A DNA stretch of 11,406 bases from an uncultured Lachnospiraceae bacterium. Lineage in GTDB: Bacteria > Bacillota > Clostridia > Lachnospirales > Lachnospiraceae. How positions within the stretch are numbered: the first letter of the stretch is position 1; each line of letters begins with the position of its first letter. Shown here piece by piece: positions 1-6,448 of the stretch. The stretch covers positions 1-11,406 of the forward strand of contig CACXFD010000237.1 in assembly GCA_902766845.1 (NCBI GenBank). Reading direction: 5' to 3'. Below the pieces are notes generated by a model that was not told the DNA's origin, did no database searches, and saw only the letters and a list, made by a program, of their open reading frames with translations. The position numbers were made by a program, and so were the translations under genes.

Positions 1-44
1 CCGCTCCCGCGGCTCCTTGTCTTAATGAAAATACATCCGCTGTC

Positions 45-73
45 TTGACTTATCCCCCGATTCGGAGTAAAGT
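45..73 (+). promoter_or_regulatory. Candidate sigma-A promoter for rsmD
   Basis: The sequence shows a -35 element TTGACT (45-50; five of six bases match TTGACA), a 17-bp spacer and a -10 element TAAAGT (68-73; four of six match TATAAT). Transcription would start near 80. That places the ribosome binding site at 96-104 and the TTG at 109 comfortably inside the message, whereas an ATG at 94 would have almost no leader. The promoter would drive rsmD, coaD and probably the coiled-coil gene. It was identified by eye only. Confidence 0.55.
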
Positions 74-95
74 GATAGAGGTATATCGGCATCAT

Positions 96-104
96 GGGGG
101 AGAG
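96..104 (+). promoter_or_regulatory. Ribosome binding site that selects the rsmD TTG start
   Basis: GGGGGAGAG (96-104) carries a GGAG core that ends 6 nt before TTG 109-111, a good Shine-Dalgarno distance. The ATG at 94 sits at the edge of this motif, and its own upstream sequence offers only GAGG at 78-81, 12 nt away. The site therefore favours the TTG as the rsmD start. Confidence 0.5.
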
Positions 105-108
105 TGCG

Positions 109-702
109 TTGCGTGTGATCGCGGGCCGGGCACGGCATATACCTCTGCAGACCGTTCCGGGGCAGACCACGCGCCCCACACAGGACCGGATCAAGGAGAC
201 CCTGTTCAATATCCTGCAGCCGCAGATCGCGGAGACCGCGTTTCTGGACCTGTTTTCCGGAAGCGGCGGCATCGGGATCGAGGCGCTCAGCCGCGGCGCC
301 CGGCGCGCCGTATTCATCGAACAGGATCCGCGGGCCGCTTCCTGCATTCGGGCAAACCTGAAAAAGACGCGTCTGGAAGAGGCCGCGCAGGTGCTTCCGG
401 TCAGCGTTTCGGCCGGACTGAAGAGGCTTTCGGGACAGGGAGCGTTCGACATCGTCTTCATGGATCCGCCGTACCGCAAGGGTCTGGATGAGGAGGCCCT
501 CCGGCAGCTGTCCGGGTCGGACCTGATCACGCCGGAGACGCTGCTGATCGTGGAAGCGCCGCTGGATCAGGATCTGCGCCCGCTGGAAGAAGCCGGATAC
601 CGGATCGTGCGGCGGAAGGAATACAAAACGAACCAGCATGTGTTTTTACAGCCCGTGTCAGAGCCGGATCTGAAAGACGCCGCGCGGGAAGAAAAAGAAT
701 AA
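109..702 (+). CDS. rsmD: 16S rRNA (guanine(966)-N(2))-methyltransferase RsmD
   Basis: RsmD transfers a methyl group from S-adenosylmethionine to N2 of G966 (E. coli numbering) in 16S rRNA, acting on the assembled small subunit in the cytoplasm. The 197-residue protein, of normal family length, shows the SAM-binding loop DLFSGSGGIG (about residues 47-56), the acidic end of the next strand FIEQD (69-73) and the N6/N2-methyltransferase signature DPPY (119-122). I chose TTG 109 because it gives the canonical family N-terminus MRVIAG and has a well-spaced GGAG. An in-frame ATG at 94 would add five residues (MGESA) and is the main alternative. The gene is followed after 19 nt by coaD, a common bacterial pairing. 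The family assignment is secure; only the start is uncertain. Confidence 0.93.
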   Translation: MRVIAGRARHIPLQTVPGQTTRPTQDRIKETLFNILQPQIAETAFLDLFSGSGGIGIEALSRGARRAVFIEQDPRAASCIRANLKKTRLEEAAQVLPVSVSAGLKRLSGQGAFDIVFMDPPYRKGLDEEALRQLSGSDLITPETLLIVEAPLDQDLRPLEEAGYRIVRRKEYKTNQHVFLQPVSEPDLKDAAREEKE

Positions 703-721
703 ACCGGAAAGTTGAATCATA

Positions 722-1207
722 TTGCCTATGAGAATCGGAGTCTATCCGGGCAGCTTTGACCCGGTCACCTTCGGGCATCTGGATATCATCGAGCGCGCCT
801 CGCTGATGTTCGACCGGCTGATCGTCGGTGTGCTCGTGAATAATGAAAAACGTCCGCTCTTTTCGGCGGATGAGCGTGTGAACATGCTCCGCATCGCGAC
901 GCGGCACCTGCCCAACGTGGAGGTCCGCGGCTTTCAGGGCCTGCTCGTGGATTTCGCGAAGGAGGTCGGGAGCACAGTGATCGTCCGCGGACTGCGCGCG
1001 GTCACGGACTTTGAATATGAGCTGCAGATGGCTCAGATGAACCGGACGCTCGATCCGTCGCTGGACACGGTGTTCCTGAACACGGATCTCAGATATGCGT
1101 ACTTAAGTTCCAGCCTGGTCAAGGAAGTGGCGTCGTTCGACGGGGATATCTCGTCGTTCGTGCCGGACTTCGTGGCAAGGCAGGTCGCTGAAAAAAACAA
1201 GAAATAA
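722..1207 (+). CDS. coaD: Phosphopantetheine adenylyltransferase (CoaD/PPAT)
   Basis: CoaD adenylylates 4'-phosphopantetheine with ATP to give dephospho-CoA, the penultimate step of coenzyme A synthesis. It acts as a cytoplasmic hexamer in characterised members. Visible motifs are the nucleotidyltransferase opening GVYPGSFDP (residues 6-14) with TFGH (16-19, the T/HxGH motif), VRGLRAVTDFEYE (88-100) and the C-terminal LSSSLVKEVASFDGD (128-142). The length of 161 residues is standard. Two starts are possible. TTG 722 has GGAAAG at 707-712 with 9 nt spacing. ATG 728 matches the family N-terminus (MRIGVYPGSFDP) but lies too far from that site. I kept TTG 722 with moderate confidence in the start. 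It lies 19 nt after rsmD and 15 nt before the coiled-coil gene, consistent with one operon. Confidence 0.95.
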   Translation: MPMRIGVYPGSFDPVTFGHLDIIERASLMFDRLIVGVLVNNEKRPLFSADERVNMLRIATRHLPNVEVRGFQGLLVDFAKEVGSTVIVRGLRAVTDFEYELQMAQMNRTLDPSLDTVFLNTDLRYAYLSSSLVKEVASFDGDISSFVPDFVARQVAEKNKK

Positions 1208-1222
1208 AAAGGGGTAAAGGGT

Positions 1223-1798
1223 ATGAGCAGAATCGAGCAGATGATCGATGAGATCGAAGAATACATGAACGGATGCAAGCCGCAGACGTTCAACAACAAG
1301 AACATCATCGTCGAAAAGGACGTGCTGGAAGAGATGCTCGAAGAGCTCCGGGACATGACGCCCGAAGAGATCAAGCGGTATCAGAAGATCATCGCCAACC
1401 AGGACGCCATCATCAGCGACGCCCAGGCACAGGCCAACCAGATGATCGAGAACGCCACCCGCCGCACGAACGAACTGATCAGCGAGCATGAGATCATGCA
1501 GCAGGCGCTCGCGCAGGCGAATGACCTGCTGGAGCAGGCGAATGCCCAGGCGCAGCAGATCGTGGACCGCGCGACGGAAGACGCGCAGGAGATCCGCGAA
1601 GGCGCCATCGGATATACGGACGATATGCTCCGCACGCTGCAGTCCATCATCTCTTCGTCGATGGACGGCGCCCGCACGCAGTATGAAGGCCTGCTGTCGC
1701 AGCTGAAGACCAACTATGACGTGGTCGTCGGCAACCGTGCACAGCTGGCCCCGCAGGAAGAGCCGCAGGTGGACGTGCCGCTGGAGCAGAACAAATAA
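1223..1798 (+). CDS. Uncharacterised Q/A-rich coiled-coil protein linked to coaD
   Basis: The product is a 191-residue soluble protein with no signal peptide or membrane segment. The N-terminus (1-57) is acidic and helical, with RIEQMIDEIEEYM followed by NNKNIIVEKDVLEEMLEELRDMTPEEIKRYQ, a layout that loosely recalls the conserved head of DivIVA/GpsB-like proteins. Residues about 58-125 form a long alanine/glutamine/glutamate helix with repeats such as AQAQANQ, ALAQAND, EQANAQAQQ and TEDAQE. This is typical of coiled coils and of F0 b-subunit or V-type H-subunit stalks. Proteins like this are often labelled ATPase or V-type subunit H in databases, but no nucleotide-binding motif is visible. 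The tail (173-191) is proline- and acid-rich. AGGGG and AAGGG precede ATG 1223. The position after coaD suggests co-transcription; the function is unknown and a scaffold or cell-envelope role is only a guess. Confidence 0.85.
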   Translation: MSRIEQMIDEIEEYMNGCKPQTFNNKNIIVEKDVLEEMLEELRDMTPEEIKRYQKIIANQDAIISDAQAQANQMIENATRRTNELISEHEIMQQALAQANDLLEQANAQAQQIVDRATEDAQEIREGAIGYTDDMLRTLQSIISSSMDGARTQYEGLLSQLKTNYDVVVGNRAQLAPQEEPQVDVPLEQNK

Positions 1799-1831
1799 TC
1801 CGGCCGGATCAGGATCCGGATCGGGAAAAAG

Positions 1832-1864
1832 CGGCTGGCGCATGAAGGATGCGGCAGCCGTTTT
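1832..1864 (+). terminator. Probable intrinsic terminator of the rsmD-coaD operon
   Basis: CGGCTG (1832-1837) pairs with CAGCCG (1855-1860). After one G-G mismatch, CGCAT (1839-1843) pairs with ATGCG (1849-1853) around a GAAGG loop. TTTT (1861-1864) follows at once and AAAAA (1826-1830) lies before the stem. The T-run is short, so termination may be partial. A smaller dyad, CCGGATC-AG-GATCCGG (1804-1819), lies just upstream without a T-run. Confidence 0.55.
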
Positions 1865-1924
1865 GCGTGAAGCCGGTTTTGCGTGATGACAGTTTTGTGT
1901 GATGACAGTTTTGCGCGAAGATAG
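1861..1924 (+). repeat. Four-copy 16-bp tandem repeat upstream of pepD
   Basis: Four contiguous 16-bp units are visible: TTTTGCGTGAAGCCGG (1861-1876), TTTTGCGTGATGACAG (1877-1892), TTTTGTGTGATGACAG (1893-1908) and TTTTGCGCGAAGATAG (1909-1924). The two central copies differ at one base and the outer copies are more diverged. TTTTG, and the G, GA, G and final G at unit positions 7, 9-10, 12 and 16, are shared by all four. The array begins at the T-run of the preceding hairpin and ends 16 bp before the pepD start, so it occupies the whole region where a pepD promoter or operator would lie. Its AT content contrasts with the GC-rich surroundings. Function is unknown: it could be a dispersed intergenic repeat or a set of protein-binding sites. 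Confidence 0.85.
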
Positions 1925-1940
1925 AGAAAAGAGGACAGAG

Positions 1941-3407
1941 ATGGAATATGTAACGGCGGGCCTGGAGCCCCGGCGTGTGTTTGAGATCTTCGAGGACCTG
2001 ACGCGGATCCCGCACGGGTCGTATAACACCAAGCAGATCAGCGATCACTGCGTGCGGTTCGCGAAGGACCTGGGCCTGTTCGTCCGGCAGGATGACCTGA
2101 ACAACGTAGTGATCAAAAAGCCGGCCTCGGCCGGGGCGGAGGACGCGCCGGCCCTGATCCTGCAGGGCCATCTGGATATGGTCGCGGAGAAGGATCCGGA
2201 CAGCACGCATGACTTTACCAAAGACCCGCTGGCGCTGCGCGTCGTCGGAGACCGTCTGACGGCGACCGGCACCACGCTCGGCGGCGATGACGGCATCGCG
2301 GTCGCGATGATCCTGGCCATCCTGGAAGACGACAGCCTGCCTCATCCGGCGCTCGAGTGCCTGCTGACCACGGAAGAGGAGGTAGGCATGGAAGGCGCGC
2401 AGGGCGTGGACCTGTCGGACTTTTCCGGCCGGATGATGCTGAACCTGGATTCCGAGAACGAGGGCGTCTTTACGGTCGGCTGCGCGGGCGGACTGCGCAC
2501 GGACCTGATCCTTCCGGTGGAACGCGAGCCGCTGACCGGCACCGCGGTAAAACTGACCGTCGGGGGCCTTGTCGGAGGCCATTCCGGCGTGGAGATCGAC
2601 AAGGGCCGCGCGAACGCCAACATCCTGATGGGGCGCCTCCTGTATGCGCTCGGTCAGGAGACCGAATTTGCCCTGTGCGAACTGGCCGGCGGCATGAAGG
2701 ATAACGCGATCCCGTTCCTTTGCGAAGCCACGGTCCTGATCCGGCCGGAAGACACGGACCGCCTGCTGGAGACCGTGCGGGAGGAAGAAGCGCGTGAGAA
2801 GAGCATCTGGGCCGCGTCCGAGCCCGGTCTGTTCGTCACGGCGCAGGTCCTCGGCACACAGGAGGAGATGTGCGTGACCATGCTGGATCAGGAAAAACTG
2901 ATCTTCCTGCTGAACCAGTGCCCGAACGGGATCCAGGCCATGAGCATGGATGTGAAGGGACTGGTGGAAACGTCGCTGAACCTCGGCATGCTCCGGCTGA
3001 AGGGGCAGGAGGCGTCGGTGCGCTTCTCGCTCCGCTCCGCCAAAACGGCTTCGAAGCAGCTCCTGAAGGAAAAACTGGAGTACCTGATCGGCTTTCTGGG
3101 CGGCGAGGCCGTCCATGCCGGCGATTATCCGGCCTGGGAGTATGTGCCGGAGAGCCGCCTGCGCGACGTCTGCCGCCGCGTCTATACGGAGCAGACCGAA
3201 CGGGAGCCGCAGGTCGTGACCATCCACGCGGGCCTCGAATGCGGCCTGCTGGCAGAAAAGCTCCCGGGGCTGGACGGCGTGTCCGTGGGACCGGACATGG
3301 CGGACATCCATACGCCGCGCGAGAGCCTGTCCATCCCGTCGGTGGGGCGGGTGTATGCGTTCGTGCTGGGCGTGCTGAAAGAACTGGCCGGGCCGGGACC
3401 GGCCTGA
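1941..3407 (+). CDS. pepD: Aminoacyl-histidine dipeptidase PepD (peptidase family M20C)
   Basis: This is a zinc-dependent cytosolic dipeptidase that cleaves Xaa-His and other dipeptides, supplying amino acids from peptides. The 488-residue length fits the family. Expected metal and catalytic residues are visible: QGHLDM (His77, Asp79), GGDDGIA (bridging Asp116), TTEEEVGM (the Glu145-147 cluster with general base and metal ligand), NLDSE (Asp170) and ADIHTPRE near the end (His457). A lid/dimerisation domain with GGLVGGHSG lies between the catalytic halves. ATG 1941 is chosen because AGAGG (1930-1934) sits 6 nt upstream and the family N-terminus begins here. An in-frame GTG at 1899 would run through the tandem repeat and is unlikely. 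The gene stands apart from the coaD group behind a hairpin, and is followed after 50 nt by relQ. Confidence 0.93.
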   Translation: MEYVTAGLEPRRVFEIFEDLTRIPHGSYNTKQISDHCVRFAKDLGLFVRQDDLNNVVIKKPASAGAEDAPALILQGHLDMVAEKDPDSTHDFTKDPLALRVVGDRLTATGTTLGGDDGIAVAMILAILEDDSLPHPALECLLTTEEEVGMEGAQGVDLSDFSGRMMLNLDSENEGVFTVGCAGGLRTDLILPVEREPLTGTAVKLTVGGLVGGHSGVEIDKGRANANILMGRLLYALGQETEFALCELAGGMKDNAIPFLCEATVLIRPEDTDRLLETVREEEAREKSIWAASEPGLFVTAQVLGTQEEMCVTMLDQEKLIFLLNQCPNGIQAMSMDVKGLVETSLNLGMLRLKGQEASVRFSLRSAKTASKQLLKEKLEYLIGFLGGEAVHAGDYPAWEYVPESRLRDVCRRVYTEQTEREPQVVTIHAGLECGLLAEKLPGLDGVSVGPDMADIHTPRESLSIPSVGRVYAFVLGVLKELAGPGPA

Positions 3408-3457
3408 TATGACCGGACCGGGACAGATACGCCCCGGCCGGATGCAGGAGGGATCTC

Positions 3458-4258
3458 ATGGAGATCACGATGTGGAAAAAGGTGCTGATGCCTTATGAGC
3501 TGGCCGTTTCCGAGCTGACCATGAAGTTTCAGCAGATGATCGAGGAATACCGCAAGCTCGGGATCTATTCCCCGATCGAGCGTGTCGACGGCCGCGTCAA
3601 GGCGCTGTCCAGCATCCTCGAGAAGTGCGAAAAAAAAGGAATCGAAGCCGAAGACGCCACTAAGTATATCGAGGACATCGCCGGGATCCGGCTGATCTGC
3701 CAGTTCGTGGAGGATATTCCGCGCGTCGTCGAGATCATCCGCGGCCGCCGGGACATCCGCGTCAAAAAAGAGGACGATTATGTCCGCTACCGCAAGGATT
3801 CCGGTTACCGCAGCTATCATATGATCGTCTATTATACGGTCGAGACCGTGCTCGGCGTGCAGGAGGTGCAGGCGGAGATCCAGATCCGGACCATGGCCAT
3901 GAACTTCTGGGCCACGATCGAGCATTCGCTCCAGTATAAGTATGAGGGGAACGTCCCCGAAAACATCCGCCTGCGCCTGAAGAATTCCGCGGATGCGGTC
4001 CTGGCGCTCGATTCCGAGATGTCGTCGATCCGCGACGAGGTCATGGACGCCCAGCGCTTCTTCAGTGAAAAGGCCATCCTGGTCTACGATATCCTCAACA
4101 ATATCCAGGCGCTCTACGAGACGGAGAACGAAGAGGCCATGATCAACATCCAGAACGAGTTCTATGAGCTCTACAAGACCGCGGACCTGCCCAAGCTGCA
4201 GGATTTCAACGCGAAGCTGGACGCGATCGCGGCGCGCAAGAAAAAACAGGAGCTTTGA
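3458..4258 (+). CDS. relQ: Small alarmone synthetase RelQ (GTP pyrophosphokinase, SAS1)
   Basis: RelQ transfers pyrophosphate from ATP to GDP or GTP to make ppGpp or pppGpp, the stringent-response alarmones. Characterised members (Bacillus SAS1/YjbM, Enterococcus RelQ) are cytoplasmic tetramers without ribosome association. The 266-residue protein carries only the RelA/SpoT synthetase domain: DIAGIRLIC (73-81), the substrate loop YRKDSGYRSYH (111-121) and EIQIRTMAMNFWATIEHS (140-157). There is no HD hydrolase, TGS or ACT domain, so it makes but does not degrade alarmone. A C-terminal helical region follows. AGGAGG (3446-3451) lies 6 nt before ATG 3458; ATG 3470 is a less likely alternative. 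A GC-rich imperfect hairpin (3413-3441) precedes the ribosome binding site. The gene is separated by only 3 nt from the methyltransferase gene. Confidence 0.93.
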   Translation: MEITMWKKVLMPYELAVSELTMKFQQMIEEYRKLGIYSPIERVDGRVKALSSILEKCEKKGIEAEDATKYIEDIAGIRLICQFVEDIPRVVEIIRGRRDIRVKKEDDYVRYRKDSGYRSYHMIVYYTVETVLGVQEVQAEIQIRTMAMNFWATIEHSLQYKYEGNVPENIRLRLKNSADAVLALDSEMSSIRDEVMDAQRFFSEKAILVYDILNNIQALYETENEEAMINIQNEFYELYKTADLPKLQDFNAKLDAIAARKKKQEL

Positions 4259-4261
4259 TAC

Positions 4262-5677
4262 ATGACACTGCCTGCTGCTTTTACCGACAGGATCCGGGAG
4301 ATGCTGGGAACGGAGACCGACGCGTTTCTGGCATCTTTTCGTGAGCCCGCCCGGAACGGGCTGAGGATCCATCCCGGGCGCTGGAGCGCGCAGGAGTTCC
4401 TGCAGAGCGGACTGTGCGAGGCCGATCCGGTTCCCTGGTGCCCGGACGGTTTCTGCATCCTGTCCCAGGAGCGCCTGTCCCGCCATCCGTATTACTACGC
4501 GGGCCTGTATTATCTGCAGGAGCCCAGCGCGATGGCGCCGGCCGCCCTGCTTCCGGTCACCCCGGGTGACCGTGTGCTGGACCTGTGCGCGGCGCCCGGT
4601 GGCAAGAGCACGGCGCTGGCCGCGCGTCTGGCCGGGACCGGCTTCCTGCTCTCGAACGATGTGAGCCGCAGCCGTGCGCGCGCTCTGGTCAAAAACCTTG
4701 AGATGTTCGGCGCGTCGGCCATGGCCGTGTCCTGTGAGACGCCGCAGGCGCTCGCCGAGAAGTTTCCGGAGAAGTTCGATAAGATCCTCGTGGACGCGCC
4801 GTGCTCGGGCGAGGGCATGTTCCGGCGCGACCCGTCCATGGTGACGGCCTGGCAGCGCCGCGGCCCCGCGGAATACGTGCCGCTCCAGCGGAGCATTCTC
4901 GAAGCCGCGGTCCGGTGCCTGGCGCCGGGCGGCATGCTGCTGTATTCGACCTGCACGTTCTCGGAGGAAGAGGACGAGGGGAACGTGGCCTGGCTCCTGG
5001 AACGGGAAACGGACCTGTCGCTCGAGCCGCTCCCGCTGACCGGAGGCATGCAGCCGGGGCGGCTGGGCCTGACCGGCTGCGCGCGGTTCTGGCCGCACCA
5101 CGTAAACGGGGAAGGGCATTTTGCGGCCCTGCTCCGGAAGGGCGGAAAGGCGGATAACGGCCGACCGGACCGAGAGGCGCCCGACAGCAGATCGTCCGGC
5201 GCGGCCCCTTCCCTGGAAGCCTTCCTCGGACGCCAGCCGTATCGGACGGTGCGGGAAGCGCTGGCCGGGACCGAGATCGGAGAGAAGATCACGAAGCCGT
5301 TTGACGGATACCGGGCGTATGTCAAGGGAACCTACCTGTATGCGGTCTCGGAGACGGCCCTTCTGGACCGGAGCCTCGGATACCTGCGCACCGGCCTGCT
5401 GCTCGGGGAATGGAAGAAGGACCGGTTCGAGCCGTTCCAGGCGCTCGCGATGACGCTCACGCCGGATACGTTCGCCTCGTCGGTATCCCTGCCGGCCGAT
5501 GACGAACGCCTGATCCGGTATCTGAAGGGTGAAACGCTGGACATCACGGAGACGGAAGCGAAAGGCCCCGAGGGCTGGACGCTCGTCTGTGCGGACCGTT
5601 TCGCGCTGGGCTTTGCCAAGCGGACCGGTCTGCGGCTCAAGAACAAGTATCACGCCGGCTGGCGCTGGCAGGGCTGA
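4262..5677 (+). CDS. RsmF/NOP2/Sun-family RNA (cytosine-C5)-methyltransferase
   Basis: This SAM-dependent enzyme is predicted to make 5-methylcytosine in rRNA, in the manner of E. coli RsmF (YebU, m5C1407 of 16S rRNA). The exact target in this organism cannot be read from sequence. The 471-residue protein has an N-terminal RNA-binding segment (1-85), motif I DLCAAPGGKST (107-117), motif IV DAPCSGEGMFRRDP (178-191, with the release cysteine 181) and motif VI STCTFSEEEDEGNV (229-242, with the nucleophile Cys231). A charged, low-complexity linker follows (about 293-318, rich in Asp, Arg, Ser and Gly). The C-terminal RsmF_B/PUA-like RNA-binding part (about 318-471) ends with LKNKYHAGWRW, a typical family end. 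AGGAG (4248-4252) lies inside the end of relQ, 9 nt before ATG 4262, which indicates tight coupling. Confidence 0.92.
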   Translation: MTLPAAFTDRIREMLGTETDAFLASFREPARNGLRIHPGRWSAQEFLQSGLCEADPVPWCPDGFCILSQERLSRHPYYYAGLYYLQEPSAMAPAALLPVTPGDRVLDLCAAPGGKSTALAARLAGTGFLLSNDVSRSRARALVKNLEMFGASAMAVSCETPQALAEKFPEKFDKILVDAPCSGEGMFRRDPSMVTAWQRRGPAEYVPLQRSILEAAVRCLAPGGMLLYSTCTFSEEEDEGNVAWLLERETDLSLEPLPLTGGMQPGRLGLTGCARFWPHHVNGEGHFAALLRKGGKADNGRPDREAPDSRSSGAAPSLEAFLGRQPYRTVREALAGTEIGEKITKPFDGYRAYVKGTYLYAVSETALLDRSLGYLRTGLLLGEWKKDRFEPFQALAMTLTPDTFASSVSLPADDERLIRYLKGETLDITETEAKGPEGWTLVCADRFALGFAKRTGLRLKNKYHAGWRWQG

Positions 5678-5682
5678 CGGAT

Positions 5683-6339
5683 ATGAGAAAACTGACCGAT
5701 TATCAGGCCGTGATCTTCGATATGGACGGGACGCTGCTCGATTCGATGTGGATGTGGAAGGACATCGACATCCGCTTTCTGTCGCAGCACGGACTGGACA
5801 TGCCGGAGGATCTGCAGAAGGAGATCGAAGGCATGAGCTTTGCCGAGACGGCCGTCTATTTCAAAGAACGGTTCCGTCTGCAGATGAGCGTGGAGGCCAT
5901 CATGAAGGTCTGGAACGACATGACCATGGACTCCTACGTGAACGATGTGAGGCTCAAGCCCGGCGCCCGTGACCTGCTCCGCTATCTGAAGGCGCACGGC
6001 GTGCCGATGGGGATCGCGACGAGCAATTCCCGCGAGCTCGCGATGGCGGCCCTGAAAGCGCATAGGATCGAGGACTGTTTCGGCACCGTGCTGACCGGCG
6101 GGGAAGGATTTGCCGGAAAGCCGGCGCCCGACATGTTTCTGGAGGCCGCGCGTCGGCTCGGGGCGGACCCGGAGGAATGCCTTGCGATGGAAGACGTGGA
6201 GGCCGGCGCCGTCGCCGCGCTGCGGGCCGGCATGGAAGTCGTGGTGATGCAGGATGACTGGTGCCTCGCGCCGCCGGAGCGGATGAAGGAGATCTCCGAT
6301 CGGTATATCACGGACTTCCGGGAACTGATCGAAGAGTGA
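5683..6339 (+). CDS. HAD-superfamily hydrolase, subfamily IA (beta-phosphoglucomutase-like)
   Basis: This is a predicted phosphatase or phosphomutase of unknown substrate. All four HAD motifs are present: I, FDMDGT (12-17, nucleophile Asp13 and acid/base Asp15); II, IATSNS (111-116); III, Lys146 in GKPAPD; and IV, MEDVEAG (169-175, Glu170 and Asp171). Residues about 18-88 form a helical cap between motif I and the core, as in subfamily IA. The 218-residue length fits. The gene starts 5 nt after the methyltransferase stop, with a weak GCAGGG (5668-5673) as ribosome binding site, so it is probably the last gene of the pepD/relQ group. A strong terminator follows. Sequence alone does not separate beta-phosphoglucomutase from phosphoglycolate- or sugar-phosphate phosphatase activity. 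Confidence 0.9.
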   Translation: MRKLTDYQAVIFDMDGTLLDSMWMWKDIDIRFLSQHGLDMPEDLQKEIEGMSFAETAVYFKERFRLQMSVEAIMKVWNDMTMDSYVNDVRLKPGARDLLRYLKAHGVPMGIATSNSRELAMAALKAHRIEDCFGTVLTGGEGFAGKPAPDMFLEAARRLGADPEECLAMEDVEAGAVAALRAGMEVVVMQDDWCLAPPERMKEISDRYITDFRELIEE

Positions 6340-6344
6340 AGGAA

Positions 6345-6384
6345 GGGGCCGGGCGGATGCAGTGCATCCGCCCGGCCCCTTTTT
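6345..6384 (+). terminator. Strong intrinsic terminator between the HAD gene and argG
   Basis: A perfect 16-bp GC-rich stem is formed by 6345-6360 (GGGGCCGGGCGGATGC) and 6364-6379 (GCATCCGCCCGGCCCC) around an AGT loop, followed by TTTTT (6380-6384). AA (6343-6344) can extend the stem against the first Ts. It terminates rightward transcription five bases after the HAD stop codon. On the minus strand the stem is followed by TTCCTTCACTC, a poorer tract, so it may also partly end argG transcription. The 64 bp from here to the argG stop hold only a short CGGCCGCT direct repeat. Confidence 0.93.
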
Positions 6385-6448
6385 CAGTTTTCGTATCCCG
6401 GCTTTTCCACAGCCTGTCGGCCGCTTTTCAGCCGTCTTCCGGCCGCTG

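Noticed and set aside
1..48. Possible C-terminal end of an upstream gene
   Set aside because: Plus-strand frames stop at 23-25 and 46-48, but the visible residues are too few to assign to a family or to choose a frame, so no partial gene is reported.
1861..1924. CRISPR-like array
   Set aside because: The units are contiguous with no unique spacers, only 16 bp long, and no cas gene is nearby.
1803..1940. Minus-strand peptides with repeated NCHH/SSRKT-like patterns across the tandem repeat
   Set aside because: The apparent protein repeat simply reflects translation of a 16-bp DNA repeat in shifting frames; there is no start or ribosome binding site to support a gene.
3413..3441. GC-rich imperfect hairpin between pepD and relQ as a terminator
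   Set aside because: The stem (CCGG-A-CCGGG with CCCGG-CCGG) is not followed by a T-run and sits just before the relQ ribosome binding site; at most it affects translation initiation.
3182..5653. A very long open frame on the minus strand (over 800 codons) opposite pepD, relQ and the methyltransferase gene
   Set aside because: It lies antisense to three clearly recognisable genes, its translation is Arg/Gln/Leu-rich without any domain, and long shadow frames are expected in GC-rich DNA. Similar shadows oppose pepD (1809-3311) and argJ/argB (9028-10725).
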